Assembly: GCF_002102345.1 (NCBI RefSeq)
Contig: NZ_LQPP01000047.1
Span: 124,001 to 188,000 of the forward strand
Reading direction: 5' to 3'
Source of the DNA: Mycolicibacterium peregrinum
GTDB taxonomy: Bacteria > Actinomycetota > Actinomycetes > Mycobacteriales > Mycobacteriaceae
DNA length: 64,000 bases
Below are positions 16,543 through 24,447 of the stretch, piece after piece (position 1 is the stretch's first letter; each line of letters begins with the position of its first letter). Made by a program: the position numbers and the translations under genes. The notes below the pieces were generated by a model. It ran no database searches. It was given only the letters and a program-made list of their open reading frames with translations, and was not told the DNA's origin.

Positions 16543-17829
16543 TTGCTGCTCGCAACGACAGCTCCCCTGACCGAATCTGACCTGCCTGACGTCTTCAGCT
16601 CGGTCGAGTCCGAGGTCCGCAGTTATTGCCGTGGCTGGCCCACCGTGATGAACAGCGCCGCGGGTTCCTGGGTGACCGACACCTCGGGACGCACCTACAT
16701 CGACTTCTTCGCGGGGGCCGGAGCGCTGAATTACGGGCACAACAACGCCGCCCTCAAGGAGCCGTTGCTCCAGTACCTCGCCTCCGACGGGATCGTTCAT
16801 TCCTTGGATATGGCGACCGCGGCCAAGCAGCGTTTCCTCGAGAGCTTCGAACGGCTCATCCTGCGTCCGCGCGGGCTGGACTACAAGGTCCAGTTCCCCG
16901 GGCCGACCGGGGCCAACTCGGTGGAATCGGCACTCAAGCTGGCCAGGAAGGTGACCGGCCGCGAGTCGGTAATCAGCTTTACCAACGCATTTCACGGCAT
17001 GACGCTGGGTGCGCTGTCGGTCACCGGCAACTCGATGAAGCGGGCCGGAGCGGGTATCCCGCTGGTGCACGCCACGCCGATGCCCTACGACAACTACTTC
17101 GGCGGGGTCACCGAGGACTTCCACTGGTTCGAGCGCGTGCTCGACGATTCGGGTAGTGGCCTCAACCGGCCCGCTGCGGTGATCGTCGAAACCGTCCAGG
17201 GTGAAGGCGGTCTCAACGTCGCGCGGATCGAATGGCTGCATGCGCTGGCCGAATTGTGCCGCAAGCGCGACATCCTGCTGATCGTCGACGACGTCCAGAT
17301 GGGATGTGGCCGCACCGGGCCGTTCTTCAGCTTCGAGGCCGCGGGCATCGTGCCGGATATCGTCACGATATCCAAGTCGGTCAGCGGTTATGGGCTGCCG
17401 ATGGCGCTCACGTTGTTCCGTCGCGATCTCGACGTGTGGACACCGGGGGAGCACAACGGCACCTTCCGTGGCCACAACCCCGCCTTCATCACCGCCACGG
17501 CGGCAATCGAGACATATTGGGAGAACGACGAATTCAGTGCCGAGACGGTCGCCAAGGGTGAGTTGACCCGGGCCCGGCTGGAGGAGATCGCCGCTGCCCA
17601 CGACGGAGTGACCGCCCGCGGTCGCGGCATGGCTCAGGGCATCAAGTTCGAACAGGCGGACCTGGCCGGCCAGGTGTGCCGCGCCGCCTTCGACCGCGGC
17701 GCACTGATGGAGACCAGTGGCCCGTCCGACGAGGTGGTCAAACTGCTGCCGCCGCTGACGACTTCGGCCGCCGAACTGTCCGAGGGGCTCGACATTCTCG
17801 CCGAGTCCGTCGCCGTCACGCTGGCCTGA
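16543..17829 (+). CDS. ectB: diaminobutyrate-2-oxoglutarate transaminase EctB
   Basis: EctB converts L-aspartate-beta-semialdehyde to L-2,4-diaminobutyrate with glutamate as amino donor, opening ectoine synthesis. The 428-residue class III PLP aminotransferase contains the N-terminal ESEVRSYCRGWPTVM, FFAGAGALNYGHNN, the PLP phosphate-site region FPGPTGANSVESALKLA, and the catalytic lysine Lys278 in ISKSVSGYG. It uses a TTG start at 16543 with GGAAGGA seven bases upstream, which fixes the start. The length is normal for the family. Confidence 0.95.
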   Translation: MLLATTAPLTESDLPDVFSSVESEVRSYCRGWPTVMNSAAGSWVTDTSGRTYIDFFAGAGALNYGHNNAALKEPLLQYLASDGIVHSLDMATAAKQRFLESFERLILRPRGLDYKVQFPGPTGANSVESALKLARKVTGRESVISFTNAFHGMTLGALSVTGNSMKRAGAGIPLVHATPMPYDNYFGGVTEDFHWFERVLDDSGSGLNRPAAVIVETVQGEGGLNVARIEWLHALAELCRKRDILLIVDDVQMGCGRTGPFFSFEAAGIVPDIVTISKSVSGYGLPMALTLFRRDLDVWTPGEHNGTFRGHNPAFITATAAIETYWENDEFSAETVAKGELTRARLEEIAAAHDGVTARGRGMAQGIKFEQADLAGQVCRAAFDRGALMETSGPSDEVVKLLPPLTTSAAELSEGLDILAESVAVTLA

Positions 17830-17843
17830 GGGAGGCTTGAAAC

Positions 17844-18236
17844 ATGATTGTTCGCACCACTGCTGAGATCACCGGGACCGACCGCGATGTGGCCGACGGT
17901 TCCTGGCGCTCCAAGCGCATCATTCTGGCCGGCGACGGTGTCGGCTTCTCGTTCCACGAGACCACCATCCAGGCCGGTTCGGTCAACGAGTTCCACTATC
18001 AGCACCACATCGAGGCGGTCTGGGTGGTCGAGGGCACCGGTACGCTGACCGACCTGGCGACGGGGCAGGAGTACCCGCTCGCCGACGGAACCATGTACGT
18101 GCTCAACAACAATGACCGCCACCGGGTCACCTGTGACGAGCAGCTGCGCATGCTGTGCGTGTTCAACCCTCCGGTGACCGGGCGGGAAGTGCACGACGAG
18201 AACGGTGTCTACCCGGCGCCGCAGTCGGTGGCATGA
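17844..18236 (+). CDS. ectC: L-ectoine synthase EctC
   Basis: EctC closes N-gamma-acetyl-diaminobutyrate into ectoine by removing water. The 130-residue cupin starts MIVRTTAEITGTDRDV and carries the cupin core FHYQHHIEAVWVVEGTGTLTD with metal-binding candidates, then YVLNNNDRHRV and the typical C-terminal VFNPPVTGREVHDENGVYP. GGGAGG lies before the ATG at 17844. The stop overlaps the ectD start by four bases. Family members are 125-137 residues, so this is full length. Confidence 0.95.
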   Translation: MIVRTTAEITGTDRDVADGSWRSKRIILAGDGVGFSFHETTIQAGSVNEFHYQHHIEAVWVVEGTGTLTDLATGQEYPLADGTMYVLNNNDRHRVTCDEQLRMLCVFNPPVTGREVHDENGVYPAPQSVA

Positions 18237-19165
18237 CGGCAGTCCATCGAGAAGCCGAAAGCGGATCGCGCAACGGCCTGCCCAGCGAGGAACGGACGGA
18301 TCACTACCCAACCCGGCTCGACCACGCCATCGAGCCGATACCGCGTCACGAGCCTGTGGTGTGGGGTGGCGCAGCGGACGGTCCGCTCAGCCAGCCCCAC
18401 CTGGACGGTTTCTCGGAGTACGGCTATCTGGTGGCGCCGGAGACCGTGTCGGATGACTGGCTCCCGCTGCTCCGGCATGAATTAGACCGGATCGCAGCGG
18501 ATCTGGATGCCGATGATCCACGGGTGATCCGGGAGCCGGGCGGCACCATCCGGTCGATCTTCGAACCGCATCTGTTGAGCGACCTGGTTGCCCAGGTGGT
18601 CCGGCTCGACACGGTGTTGCCGGTCGCGCAGCAACTGCTGGGCGGCGACGTCTACATCCATCAGGCCAGGATCAACCTCATGCCCGGGTTCACCGGGACC
18701 GGGTTCTATTGGCATTCGGACTTCGAGACCTGGCACGCCGAGGACGGCATGCCGGAGATCCGCGCGGTTTCGTGCTCGATCGCGCTGACCGAGAACTACC
18801 CGTACAACGGTTCGCTGATGGTGATCCCCGGATCGCACCAGACGTTCTATCCGTGCGTCGGCGCCACGCCTGAGGACAACCACGACACGTCGCTGGTCGC
18901 CCAGAACATCGGTGTGCCCGATCAGACGACGCTGACCAAGGCCGTCGACGAGCACGACATCCACCAGTTCACCGGTCCCCCCGGCACCGCGCTGTGGTTC
19001 GACGCGAATCTGCTGCACGGCTCGGGGTCCAACATCACGCCCCTGCCGCGCTCGAACGTGTTCCTGGTGTTCAACTCGGTGGACAACGCGCTGACCGACC
19101 CGTTCGCGGCCAAGCGGCCACGGCCCGAATACCTGGCGGCTCGGGACGCACAAGCCGTCACCTAG
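18233..19165 (+). CDS. ectD: ectoine 5-hydroxylase EctD
   Basis: EctD is a non-heme Fe(II), 2-oxoglutarate-dependent dioxygenase making 5-hydroxyectoine. In the 310-residue protein the iron ligands are His161 and Asp163 in FYWHSDFETWH, and His262 in NLLHGSGSN. The family signature around PGFTGTGFYWHSDFETWH is intact, as is the N-terminal DGPLSQPHLDGFSEYGY. The ATG at 18233 overlaps the ectC stop (ATGA), so it is translationally coupled. The last bases of the gene contain the -10 element of the dop promoter. Presence of ectD means both ectoine and hydroxyectoine can be made. Confidence 0.93.
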   Translation: MTAVHREAESGSRNGLPSEERTDHYPTRLDHAIEPIPRHEPVVWGGAADGPLSQPHLDGFSEYGYLVAPETVSDDWLPLLRHELDRIAADLDADDPRVIREPGGTIRSIFEPHLLSDLVAQVVRLDTVLPVAQQLLGGDVYIHQARINLMPGFTGTGFYWHSDFETWHAEDGMPEIRAVSCSIALTENYPYNGSLMVIPGSHQTFYPCVGATPEDNHDTSLVAQNIGVPDQTTLTKAVDEHDIHQFTGPPGTALWFDANLLHGSGSNITPLPRSNVFLVFNSVDNALTDPFAAKRPRPEYLAARDAQAVT

Positions 19166-19174
19166 GCTGGCCCC
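19163..19174 (+). promoter_or_regulatory. probable leaderless dop promoter (-10 TAGGCT)
   Basis: TAGGCT at 19163-19168 stands six bases before the dop ATG at 19175, the spacing of leaderless mycobacterial promoters in which transcription starts on the A of ATG. The element overlaps the ectD stop codon, so dop need not depend on the ectoine operon. Inferred from the -10 hexamer only. Confidence 0.5.
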
Positions 19175-20683
19175 ATGCAACGGATCATCGGAACAGAGGT
19201 CGAATACGGCATCTCCTCGCCGTCCGATCCGACTGCCAATCCGATCCTGACCTCGACTCAGGCGGTGCTGGCGTACGCGGCCGCCGCCGGGATCCAGCGC
19301 GGCAAGCGCACCCGGTGGGACTACGAGGTGGAATCGCCATTGCGCGATGCCCGCGGATTCGACCTGTCCCGGGCCTCGGGACCGGCTCCGATCGTCGACG
19401 CCGACGAGGTCGGCGCTGCGAACATGATCCTCACCAACGGTGCCCGGCTGTATGTGGACCACGCCCACCCGGAGTACTCGGCGCCCGAGTGCACCGATCC
19501 GATGGACGCGGTGATCTGGGACAAGGCCGGTGAGCGGGTGATGGAGGCCGCCGCCCGCCACGTGGCCAGCGTGCCAGGCGCGGTCAAGCTGCAGCTGTAC
19601 AAGAACAACGTGGACGGCAAGGGCGCCTCGTACGGGTCGCACGAGAACTACCTGATGAGCCGCCAGACCCCGTTTTCCGCCGTGATCGCGGGGTTCACCC
19701 CGTTCCTGGTGTCGCGGCAGGTGGTGACCGGCTCGGGCCGTGTCGGCATCGGGCCCTCGGGGGACGATCCCGGCTTCCAGTTGTCCCAGCGGGCCGATTA
19801 CATCGAGGTCGAGGTCGGCCTGGAGACGACGCTCAAGCGCGGCATCATCAACACCCGCGACGAGCCTCACGCCGACGCCGACAAGTACCGCCGGCTGCAC
19901 GTCATCATCGGTGACGCCAACCTGGCCGAGACGTCGACCTATTTGAAGGTCGGCACCAGCTCCCTGGTGCTCGACCTGATCGAGGAGGGCCCGCAGTTCG
20001 GGATCGACCTGTCCGATCTCGCGCTGGCCCGCCCGGTGCACGCCGTGCACGTGATCAGCCGCGATCCGTCGCTGCGGGCCACGGTGGCGCTGGCTGACGG
20101 CCGAGAGATGACCGCCTTGGCATTGCAGCGGGTCTACCTGGACCGGGTGGCCAAACTGGTGGACAGCCGGGACCCGGACCCACGAGCCGCGCATGTCGTG
20201 GAGACCTGGGCCCACGTGCTGGACCTGCTCGAGCGCGACCCGATGGAATGCGCCGAGATCCTGGACTGGCCGGCCAAGCTGCGGTTGCTGGAGGGCTTCC
20301 GAAACCGCGAGAACCTGGCCTGGTCGGCGCCGCGGCTGCACCTGGTCGATCTGCAGTACTCCGATGTCCGGCTGGACAAGGGCCTGTACAACCGATTGGT
20401 CGCCCGCGGTTCGATGAAACGCCTGGTCACCGAGCAGCAGGTGCTCGACGCCGTCGACAACCCTCCGACCGACACCCGCGCCTACTTCCGGGGCGAATGC
20501 CTCCGCCGATTCGGTGCGGACATCGCCGCGGCGAGCTGGGACTCGGTGATTTTCGATCTCGGCGGCGATTCGCTCGTCCGGATTCCGACGCTGGAGCCGC
20601 TGCGGGGGAGCAAGGCGCATGTCGGCGCTCTGCTGGATTCCGTGGACAGCGCGGCCGAACTCGTCGATCAACTCACGAACTGA
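19175..20683 (+). CDS. dop: Pup deamidase/depupylase Dop
   Basis: Dop hydrolyses the side chain amide of the C-terminal Gln of Pup so that PafA can ligate it, and it also removes Pup from substrates. The 502-residue protein has the glutamine-synthetase-like fold: IIGTEVEYGISSPSD at the N terminus (metal-binding Glu), LYVDHAHPEYSAPE with the candidate nucleophile Asp95, YKNNVDGKGASYGSHENYL and INTRDEPHADADKYRRLH. The Dop-specific loop after residue 40 is present, separating it from PafA. Here ectABCD lies between mpa and dop. Confidence 0.97.
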   Translation: MQRIIGTEVEYGISSPSDPTANPILTSTQAVLAYAAAAGIQRGKRTRWDYEVESPLRDARGFDLSRASGPAPIVDADEVGAANMILTNGARLYVDHAHPEYSAPECTDPMDAVIWDKAGERVMEAAARHVASVPGAVKLQLYKNNVDGKGASYGSHENYLMSRQTPFSAVIAGFTPFLVSRQVVTGSGRVGIGPSGDDPGFQLSQRADYIEVEVGLETTLKRGIINTRDEPHADADKYRRLHVIIGDANLAETSTYLKVGTSSLVLDLIEEGPQFGIDLSDLALARPVHAVHVISRDPSLRATVALADGREMTALALQRVYLDRVAKLVDSRDPDPRAAHVVETWAHVLDLLERDPMECAEILDWPAKLRLLEGFRNRENLAWSAPRLHLVDLQYSDVRLDKGLYNRLVARGSMKRLVTEQQVLDAVDNPPTDTRAYFRGECLRRFGADIAAASWDSVIFDLGGDSLVRIPTLEPLRGSKAHVGALLDSVDSAAELVDQLTN

Positions 20684-20788
20684 CCATCTGGACCGGTGAG
20701 CTATCCCCGGCAATCGGGGTGCCGACCGGTACTGTGGAAGAACCGGTTGGGCGGTTAGCCCAGCCGATGACAATTGCAGGAGGCAGCG

Positions 20789-20983
20789 ATGGCTCAAGAG
20801 CAGACCAAGCGTGGCGGTGGCGGCGGCGAGGATGACGACCTCCCGGGTGCATCCGCTGCCGGCCAGGAGCGTCGCGAGAAGCTGGCTGAAGACACCGACG
20901 ATCTGCTCGACGAGATCGACGATGTGCTGGAAGAGAACGCAGAAGACTTCGTGCGCGCATACGTCCAAAAGGGCGGCCAGTGA
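20789..20983 (+). CDS. pup: prokaryotic ubiquitin-like protein Pup
   Basis: Pup is the 64-residue, mostly disordered modifier that is attached through its C terminus to substrate lysines. The sequence begins MAQEQTKRGGGGGEDDD, contains the Mpa-binding helix segment EETDD-type DDLLDEIDDVLEENAE, and ends AYVQKGGQ, the Gln form that requires Dop. AGGAGG at 20778-20783 fixes the ATG at 20789; an upstream in-frame ATG at 20774 lies before this ribosome site. The stop overlaps the prcB GTG by four bases (GTGA). Confidence 0.97.
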   Translation: MAQEQTKRGGGGGEDDDLPGASAAGQERREKLAEDTDDLLDEIDDVLEENAEDFVRAYVQKGGQ

Positions 20984-21840
20984 CCTGGCGCGAAAACCTG
21001 TCTCTGCCCCGACCCACCCTCTCCGGTACCCAATCTGTAGCCATGGACCTGTCGTCTTTCTCTGAACTGCTGCGTCGGCAGGCCCCCGAACTGTTGCCGG
21101 TCAACCGGGTCGCCGACGGCACCATCAACCCCACCAACGCGGTGCCGCACGGGACCACCATCGTCGCGATCAAGTACCCAGGAGGGGTTCTGATCGCCGG
21201 TGACCGCCGCTCCACCCAGGGCAACATGATCGCCGGCCGTGACGTGCAGAAGGTGTACATCACCGACGACTACACCGCGACGGGTATTGCGGGCACCGCG
21301 GCCATCGCCGTGGAGTTCGCCCGGCTCTATGCGGTGGAACTCGAGCATTACGAGAAGCTCGAAGGCGTCGCCCTGACATTCCGCGGCAAGGTCAACCGCC
21401 TGGCCATCATGGTGCGCGGCAATCTCGGTGCGGCACTGCAGGGTTTCGTGGCCCTGCCGTTGCTGGTGGGTTTTGATGTTGATGCCAGCGATCCGCAAAG
21501 TGCGGGCCGGATCGTGTCCTTCGACGCGGCAGGTGGCTGGAACATCGAAGAAGAGGGCTACCAGTCCGTGGGGTCCGGGTCGATCTTCGCCAAGTCGTCG
21601 ATCAAGAAGCTCTATCCCGGTGTGGTGGATGCGGATTCGGCTCTGCGGGTCGCCATCGAGGCCCTCTACGACGCCGCCGACGACGATTCCGCCACCGGCG
21701 GACCCGATCTGGTGCGCGGCATCTATCCGACCGCGGTGACCATCGGTGCCGAGGGAGCAGCGGAGATCACCGAGGAACGCATCGCCGAGCTGGCCCGCGA
21801 CGTCATCGCGCGCCGGACCCGGACGGGCGGTGAGGGGTAA
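20980..21840 (+). CDS. prcB: proteasome beta subunit PrcB
   Basis: PrcB supplies the proteolytic N-terminal threonine nucleophiles of the 20S core. The 286-residue precursor has a 58-residue propeptide ending VPHG, after which cleavage exposes Thr59 (TTIVAIKYPGGV). Asp and Lys of the active site lie in AGDRRSTQGNMIAGRDVQKVY. GSGSIFAKSSIKKLY and the C-terminal helices complete the Ntn-hydrolase fold. The GTG start at 20980 overlaps the pup stop, and the prcA ATG follows the prcB TAA immediately, so pup, prcB and prcA are one coupled unit. Confidence 0.97.
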   Translation: MTWRENLSLPRPTLSGTQSVAMDLSSFSELLRRQAPELLPVNRVADGTINPTNAVPHGTTIVAIKYPGGVLIAGDRRSTQGNMIAGRDVQKVYITDDYTATGIAGTAAIAVEFARLYAVELEHYEKLEGVALTFRGKVNRLAIMVRGNLGAALQGFVALPLLVGFDVDASDPQSAGRIVSFDAAGGWNIEEEGYQSVGSGSIFAKSSIKKLYPGVVDADSALRVAIEALYDAADDDSATGGPDLVRGIYPTAVTIGAEGAAEITEERIAELARDVIARRTRTGGEG

Positions 21841-22602
21841 ATGAGCTTCCCGTACTTCATCTCGCCCGAGCAGGCGATGCGTGAGCGCTCCGAACTGGCG
21901 CGCAAGGGCATTGCCCGCGGACGCAGCGTCGTGGCGCTGGCGTACGACAACGGTGTGCTGTTCGTGGCGGAGAACCCGTCGCGGTCGCTGCAGAAGGTCA
22001 GCGAGCTCTATGACCGGGTCGGGTTCGCCGCAGTCGGCCGGTTCAACGAGTTCGACAACCTGCGGCGCGGCGGAATCCAGTTCGCCGACACCCGGGGGTA
22101 CGCCTACGACCGCCGCGACGTGACGGGTCGTCAGCTGGCCAACGTCTACGCGCAGACGCTCGGCACCATCTTCACCGAACAGGCCAAGCCCTACGAGGTC
22201 GAGCTGTGCGTCGCCGAGGTGGCGCACTACGGCGAGACGAAAGCCCCTGAGCTGTACCGCATCACCTATGACGGGTCGATCGCCGACGAGCCGCACTTCG
22301 TCGTGATGGGCGGCACCACGGAGCCGATCATCGCCGCGCTGAACGAGTCGTACAGCGAGAACCCCGACCTGGGTGCCGCGGTAAAGATCGCCGTGGAGGC
22401 ATTGAGCGCGAGCGGCAACGGATCTGAGCCTCGGACGCTCGGTCCCGCGACGCTCGAGGTGGCCGTCCTCGATGCGACCCGGCCGCGACGGTGCTTCCGT
22501 CGGATCACCGGTGCTGCTCTGGAAGCGCTTCTGCCCGAGGCTGTTTCGGACAAGCCGGCGGCTGAAGAGCCGTCGGAGAAGCCGAAGAAGTCAGGAAAGT
22601 AG
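21841..22602 (+). CDS. prcA: proteasome alpha subunit PrcA
   Basis: PrcA forms the outer rings of the 20S core, gates entry and receives the C-terminal motif of Mpa. The 253-residue protein starts MSFPYFISPEQAMRERSELARKGIARGRS, the mycobacterial gating N terminus and H0 helix, and contains YDNGVLFVAENPSRSLQKVSELYDRVGFA. The C-terminal tail from about residue 232 is charged and low-complexity (KPAAEEPSEKPKKSGK). The ATG abuts the prcB stop. Its 3' end overlaps the convergent SDR gene by 12 bases. Confidence 0.97.
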   Translation: MSFPYFISPEQAMRERSELARKGIARGRSVVALAYDNGVLFVAENPSRSLQKVSELYDRVGFAAVGRFNEFDNLRRGGIQFADTRGYAYDRRDVTGRQLANVYAQTLGTIFTEQAKPYEVELCVAEVAHYGETKAPELYRITYDGSIADEPHFVVMGGTTEPIIAALNESYSENPDLGAAVKIAVEALSASGNGSEPRTLGPATLEVAVLDATRPRRCFRRITGAALEALLPEAVSDKPAAEEPSEKPKKSGK

Positions 22603-23304
22603 GTTGATCACCGCTTCGGCCTCGGTGCCGTCGCGGTAGAGACCCCACGCCTGTTCTGCCAGTTCGTCCGGATTTATCGTCGGCAGCTCGGCGTCAGCCG
22701 CCATCGCCCGGTGAATGTCACCGCGCTCGATGAGTCCGCCGATGGTGATGGTGCCGGCATAGACGCCGACGGGGCGGAGGGCGGCGTGCAGGGTGATCGC
22801 ATAGTTGCGTAATGCCGCTGCCGCGAGTGCCAGGCCACCGAGTGGGGGCATTGGTACCACGCTGCTCAGCCCGCCGGCGAACAACAACCCGCCGCTGCCG
22901 CGTTGACGCATCTCGGGCAGGAGTTGACTCGCGAAGTCGACCGCGGGTACCACGCTGTTCAGCGCCGCCCGGGCGCCGTTGGCGTCGAGATCGGCGATGT
23001 CTTCGGTGGGTGCCGTTTCGAATGCGGCCGGACCGTAGTAGCCGACGTCGATGCGTCCGAAGCGCTCGCGCACCGCACCCAATGCCGCCGTGAGTTGTTC
23101 CGGATCGTTCGCATCGGCCACGTAGGCGGCGGCCTCGACGCCGTTGCCGGTCAGGGCTTCCAGGTAGCCGGGATGGCGCGTGGGGGAGCGCGAGATCAGG
23201 GCCACGCGGTGTCCGGCGGCGCCGAATCGCTGAGCAATCGACAACCCGAGGCCAGGTCCGACGCCGAGTACCGCCAGGACCGGGGAAGGATAAGTTGAGG
23301 CCAT
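22591..23304 (-). CDS. SDR-family oxidoreductase
   Basis: A 237-residue short-chain dehydrogenase/reductase. The cofactor loop is LGVGPGLGLSIAQRFGAAG (a GxGxGxG variant) and VALISRSPTRHPGY follows the second strand. The usual catalytic YxxxK is not clear: the region after LLFAGGLSSV lacks a normal Tyr, so activity may be atypical. The ATG at 23304 lies inside the four-half-site operator at 23291-23344, divergent from a TetR gene that probably represses it. The upstream in-frame region is antisense to tetR and was excluded. Confidence 0.8.
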   Translation of the reverse strand: MASTYPSPVLAVLGVGPGLGLSIAQRFGAAGHRVALISRSPTRHPGYLEALTGNGVEAAAYVADANDPEQLTAALGAVRERFGRIDVGYYGPAAFETAPTEDIADLDANGARAALNSVVPAVDFASQLLPEMRQRGSGGLLFAGGLSSVVPMPPLGGLALAAAALRNYAITLHAALRPVGVYAGTITIGGLIERGDIHRAMAADAELPTINPDELAEQAWGLYRDGTEAEAVINLLS

Positions 23305-23344
23305 ACTCAACTTACTAGCATAAGTTGAGTGACCCCTCAACTTC
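23291..23344. promoter_or_regulatory. four-half-site operator between SDR and tetR
   Basis: Half-sites TAAGTTGAG (23291-23299), CTCAACTTA (23306-23314), TAAGTTGAG (23321-23329) and CTCAACTTC (23336-23344) alternate in orientation with exact 6-base spacers, giving a 15-bp period; the last has one mismatch. The array overlaps both divergent promoters: -10 TATGCT for the SDR (complement of 23317-23322) and TATGCT at 23347-23352 for tetR, six bases before the ATG at 23359. Confidence 0.8.
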
Positions 23345-23358
23345 GCTATGCTGACGGC

Positions 23359-23985
23359 ATGTCGGCGATGCGCGCAGATGCGATCCGCAATCGGGACCGT
23401 TTGGTGGCGGCCGCCGCCGAGCTCTTCACCGAACGGGGCGTCGATGTCCCCCTCGACGAGATCGCCCGTGCGGCCGGCGTCAGCATCGGCACGCTCTACA
23501 ACCATTTCCCGAATCGCGGGGCACTCCTGGATGTGGTGCTGTCCGACCGGCTGGCCGTCATCGACCGGTTGGCGCGGCAGGCACTCGACGACGCCGACCC
23601 GTGGCGGGGATTCGCGGCATTCCTCGACGGACTGTTCTCGATGCAGGCGTCCGACCGCAGCATCAACGACGCGGTGGCCAGAAATCCGGTCGGTGCTGTC
23701 GACGTTGCGGGCGAATGTGGCCGCGCCGGTGGGCTTCTCGAAGCCGTGGTGGGCCGGGCCAGGGACGCCGGCGTGCTGCGCGCCGACTTCGGTGCCGATG
23801 ACCTGGCCACGTTGATGTGGGCCATGTCGAAGGTGATCGCGATGGCCGACGGTGACGATGCCGTATGGCGACGCCACCTGGGATTCGTGCTGGACGGACT
23901 GAAGAGCCCGGGCGACTCACTGCCCGTCGGTGCTCTCCGGGCGCCAGCCGACGTAGGTGAACCACAACCCCATCGCGGTCAGTAG
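23359..23985 (+). CDS. TetR-family regulator, divergent from the SDR
   Basis: A 208-residue TetR-type repressor. The N-terminal domain has RNRDRLVAAAAELFTERGVD, then LDEIARAAGVSIGTLYNHFPNRGALLDVV, the complete helix-turn-helix. The C-terminal ligand domain is typical of TetR_C regulators. The ATG at 23359 is chosen because TATGCT lies six bases upstream, fitting a leaderless transcript; an ATG at 23368 is also in frame. The 3' end overlaps the convergent membrane protein gene by 69 bases, which is unusually long, so the true end of either gene may have drifted. Confidence 0.85.
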   Translation: MSAMRADAIRNRDRLVAAAAELFTERGVDVPLDEIARAAGVSIGTLYNHFPNRGALLDVVLSDRLAVIDRLARQALDDADPWRGFAAFLDGLFSMQASDRSINDAVARNPVGAVDVAGECGRAGGLLEAVVGRARDAGVLRADFGADDLATLMWAMSKVIAMADGDDAVWRRHLGFVLDGLKSPGDSLPVGALRAPADVGEPQPHRGQ

Positions 23986-24354
23986 TAGGAAGAAGCACCG
24001 CGCGGCGATCAGCAGCCCGGGGCTGGTCACGGTGGCGTCGGCACCGGATTCGATGGCCGACGGGATGGCCATCATGGCGGCCCCGCGCAGCGCGACGAAC
24101 CAGCCGAACAGGGAGATCAGCACCGCCGTCACGCTGTACCAGTACTGGTGGAAGGCGATCACGACCAGTCCCATCAGCAGCATGGCGGCGCCCAGGATCC
24201 AGGGCAGGGCGCCGCTGGTGAACAGGTCGCCGAGCAGGTTCTGAAGGGTGGGCAGCCGGATCGCGATGATCAAGGTGGCGACGGCGACGAACGGGCCGAG
24301 GACCCGGGCGAACGCGCGGGTTCGTTGCCGGGCCTGCGGTGTGGATTGCGGCAT
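23917..24354 (-). CDS. four-helix membrane protein
   Basis: A 145-residue integral membrane protein with four hydrophobic helices (about residues 18-36, 48-70, 72-95 and 110-137), a basic N terminus (PQSTPQARQRTRAFAR) and an aromatic-rich third helix (FHQYWYSVTAVLISLFGWFVALRG). I do not recognise a family. AGGAG lies before the ATG at 24354. It is divergent from a TetR gene with a palindromic operator between them (24370-24390), so it is the likely regulated target. Confidence 0.7.
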   Translation of the reverse strand: MPQSTPQARQRTRAFARVLGPFVAVATLIIAIRLPTLQNLLGDLFTSGALPWILGAAMLLMGLVVIAFHQYWYSVTAVLISLFGWFVALRGAAMMAIPSAIESGADATVTSPGLLIAARCFFLLLTAMGLWFTYVGWRPESTDGQ

Positions 24355-24369
24355 TGCGGCTCCTGATTG

Positions 24370-24390
24370 ATAAACCGACTGACGGTCTAT
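24370..24390. promoter_or_regulatory. candidate TetR operator (interrupted palindrome)
   Basis: ATAAACCG-actga-CGGTCTAT has arms matching at 7 of 8 positions and sits between the divergent membrane-protein and tetR starts. A -10-like TAGGCT follows at 24394-24399, so the palindrome would cover the -35 region of tetR. The inference of autoregulation and control of the membrane protein rests on position and symmetry. Confidence 0.55.
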
Positions 24391-24447
24391 TTTTAGGCTA
24401 GGCTCGGACCGCGCCCACCGTCAACGCCCAAGATCAATGGAGGATTC

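Noticed and set aside
18482..20968. An 828-codon open frame antisense to ectD, dop and pup
   Set aside because: High GC3 coding on the opposite strand produces long mirror frames. It crosses three well-conserved genes, is rich in Arg/His/Gln/Gly and shows no domain.
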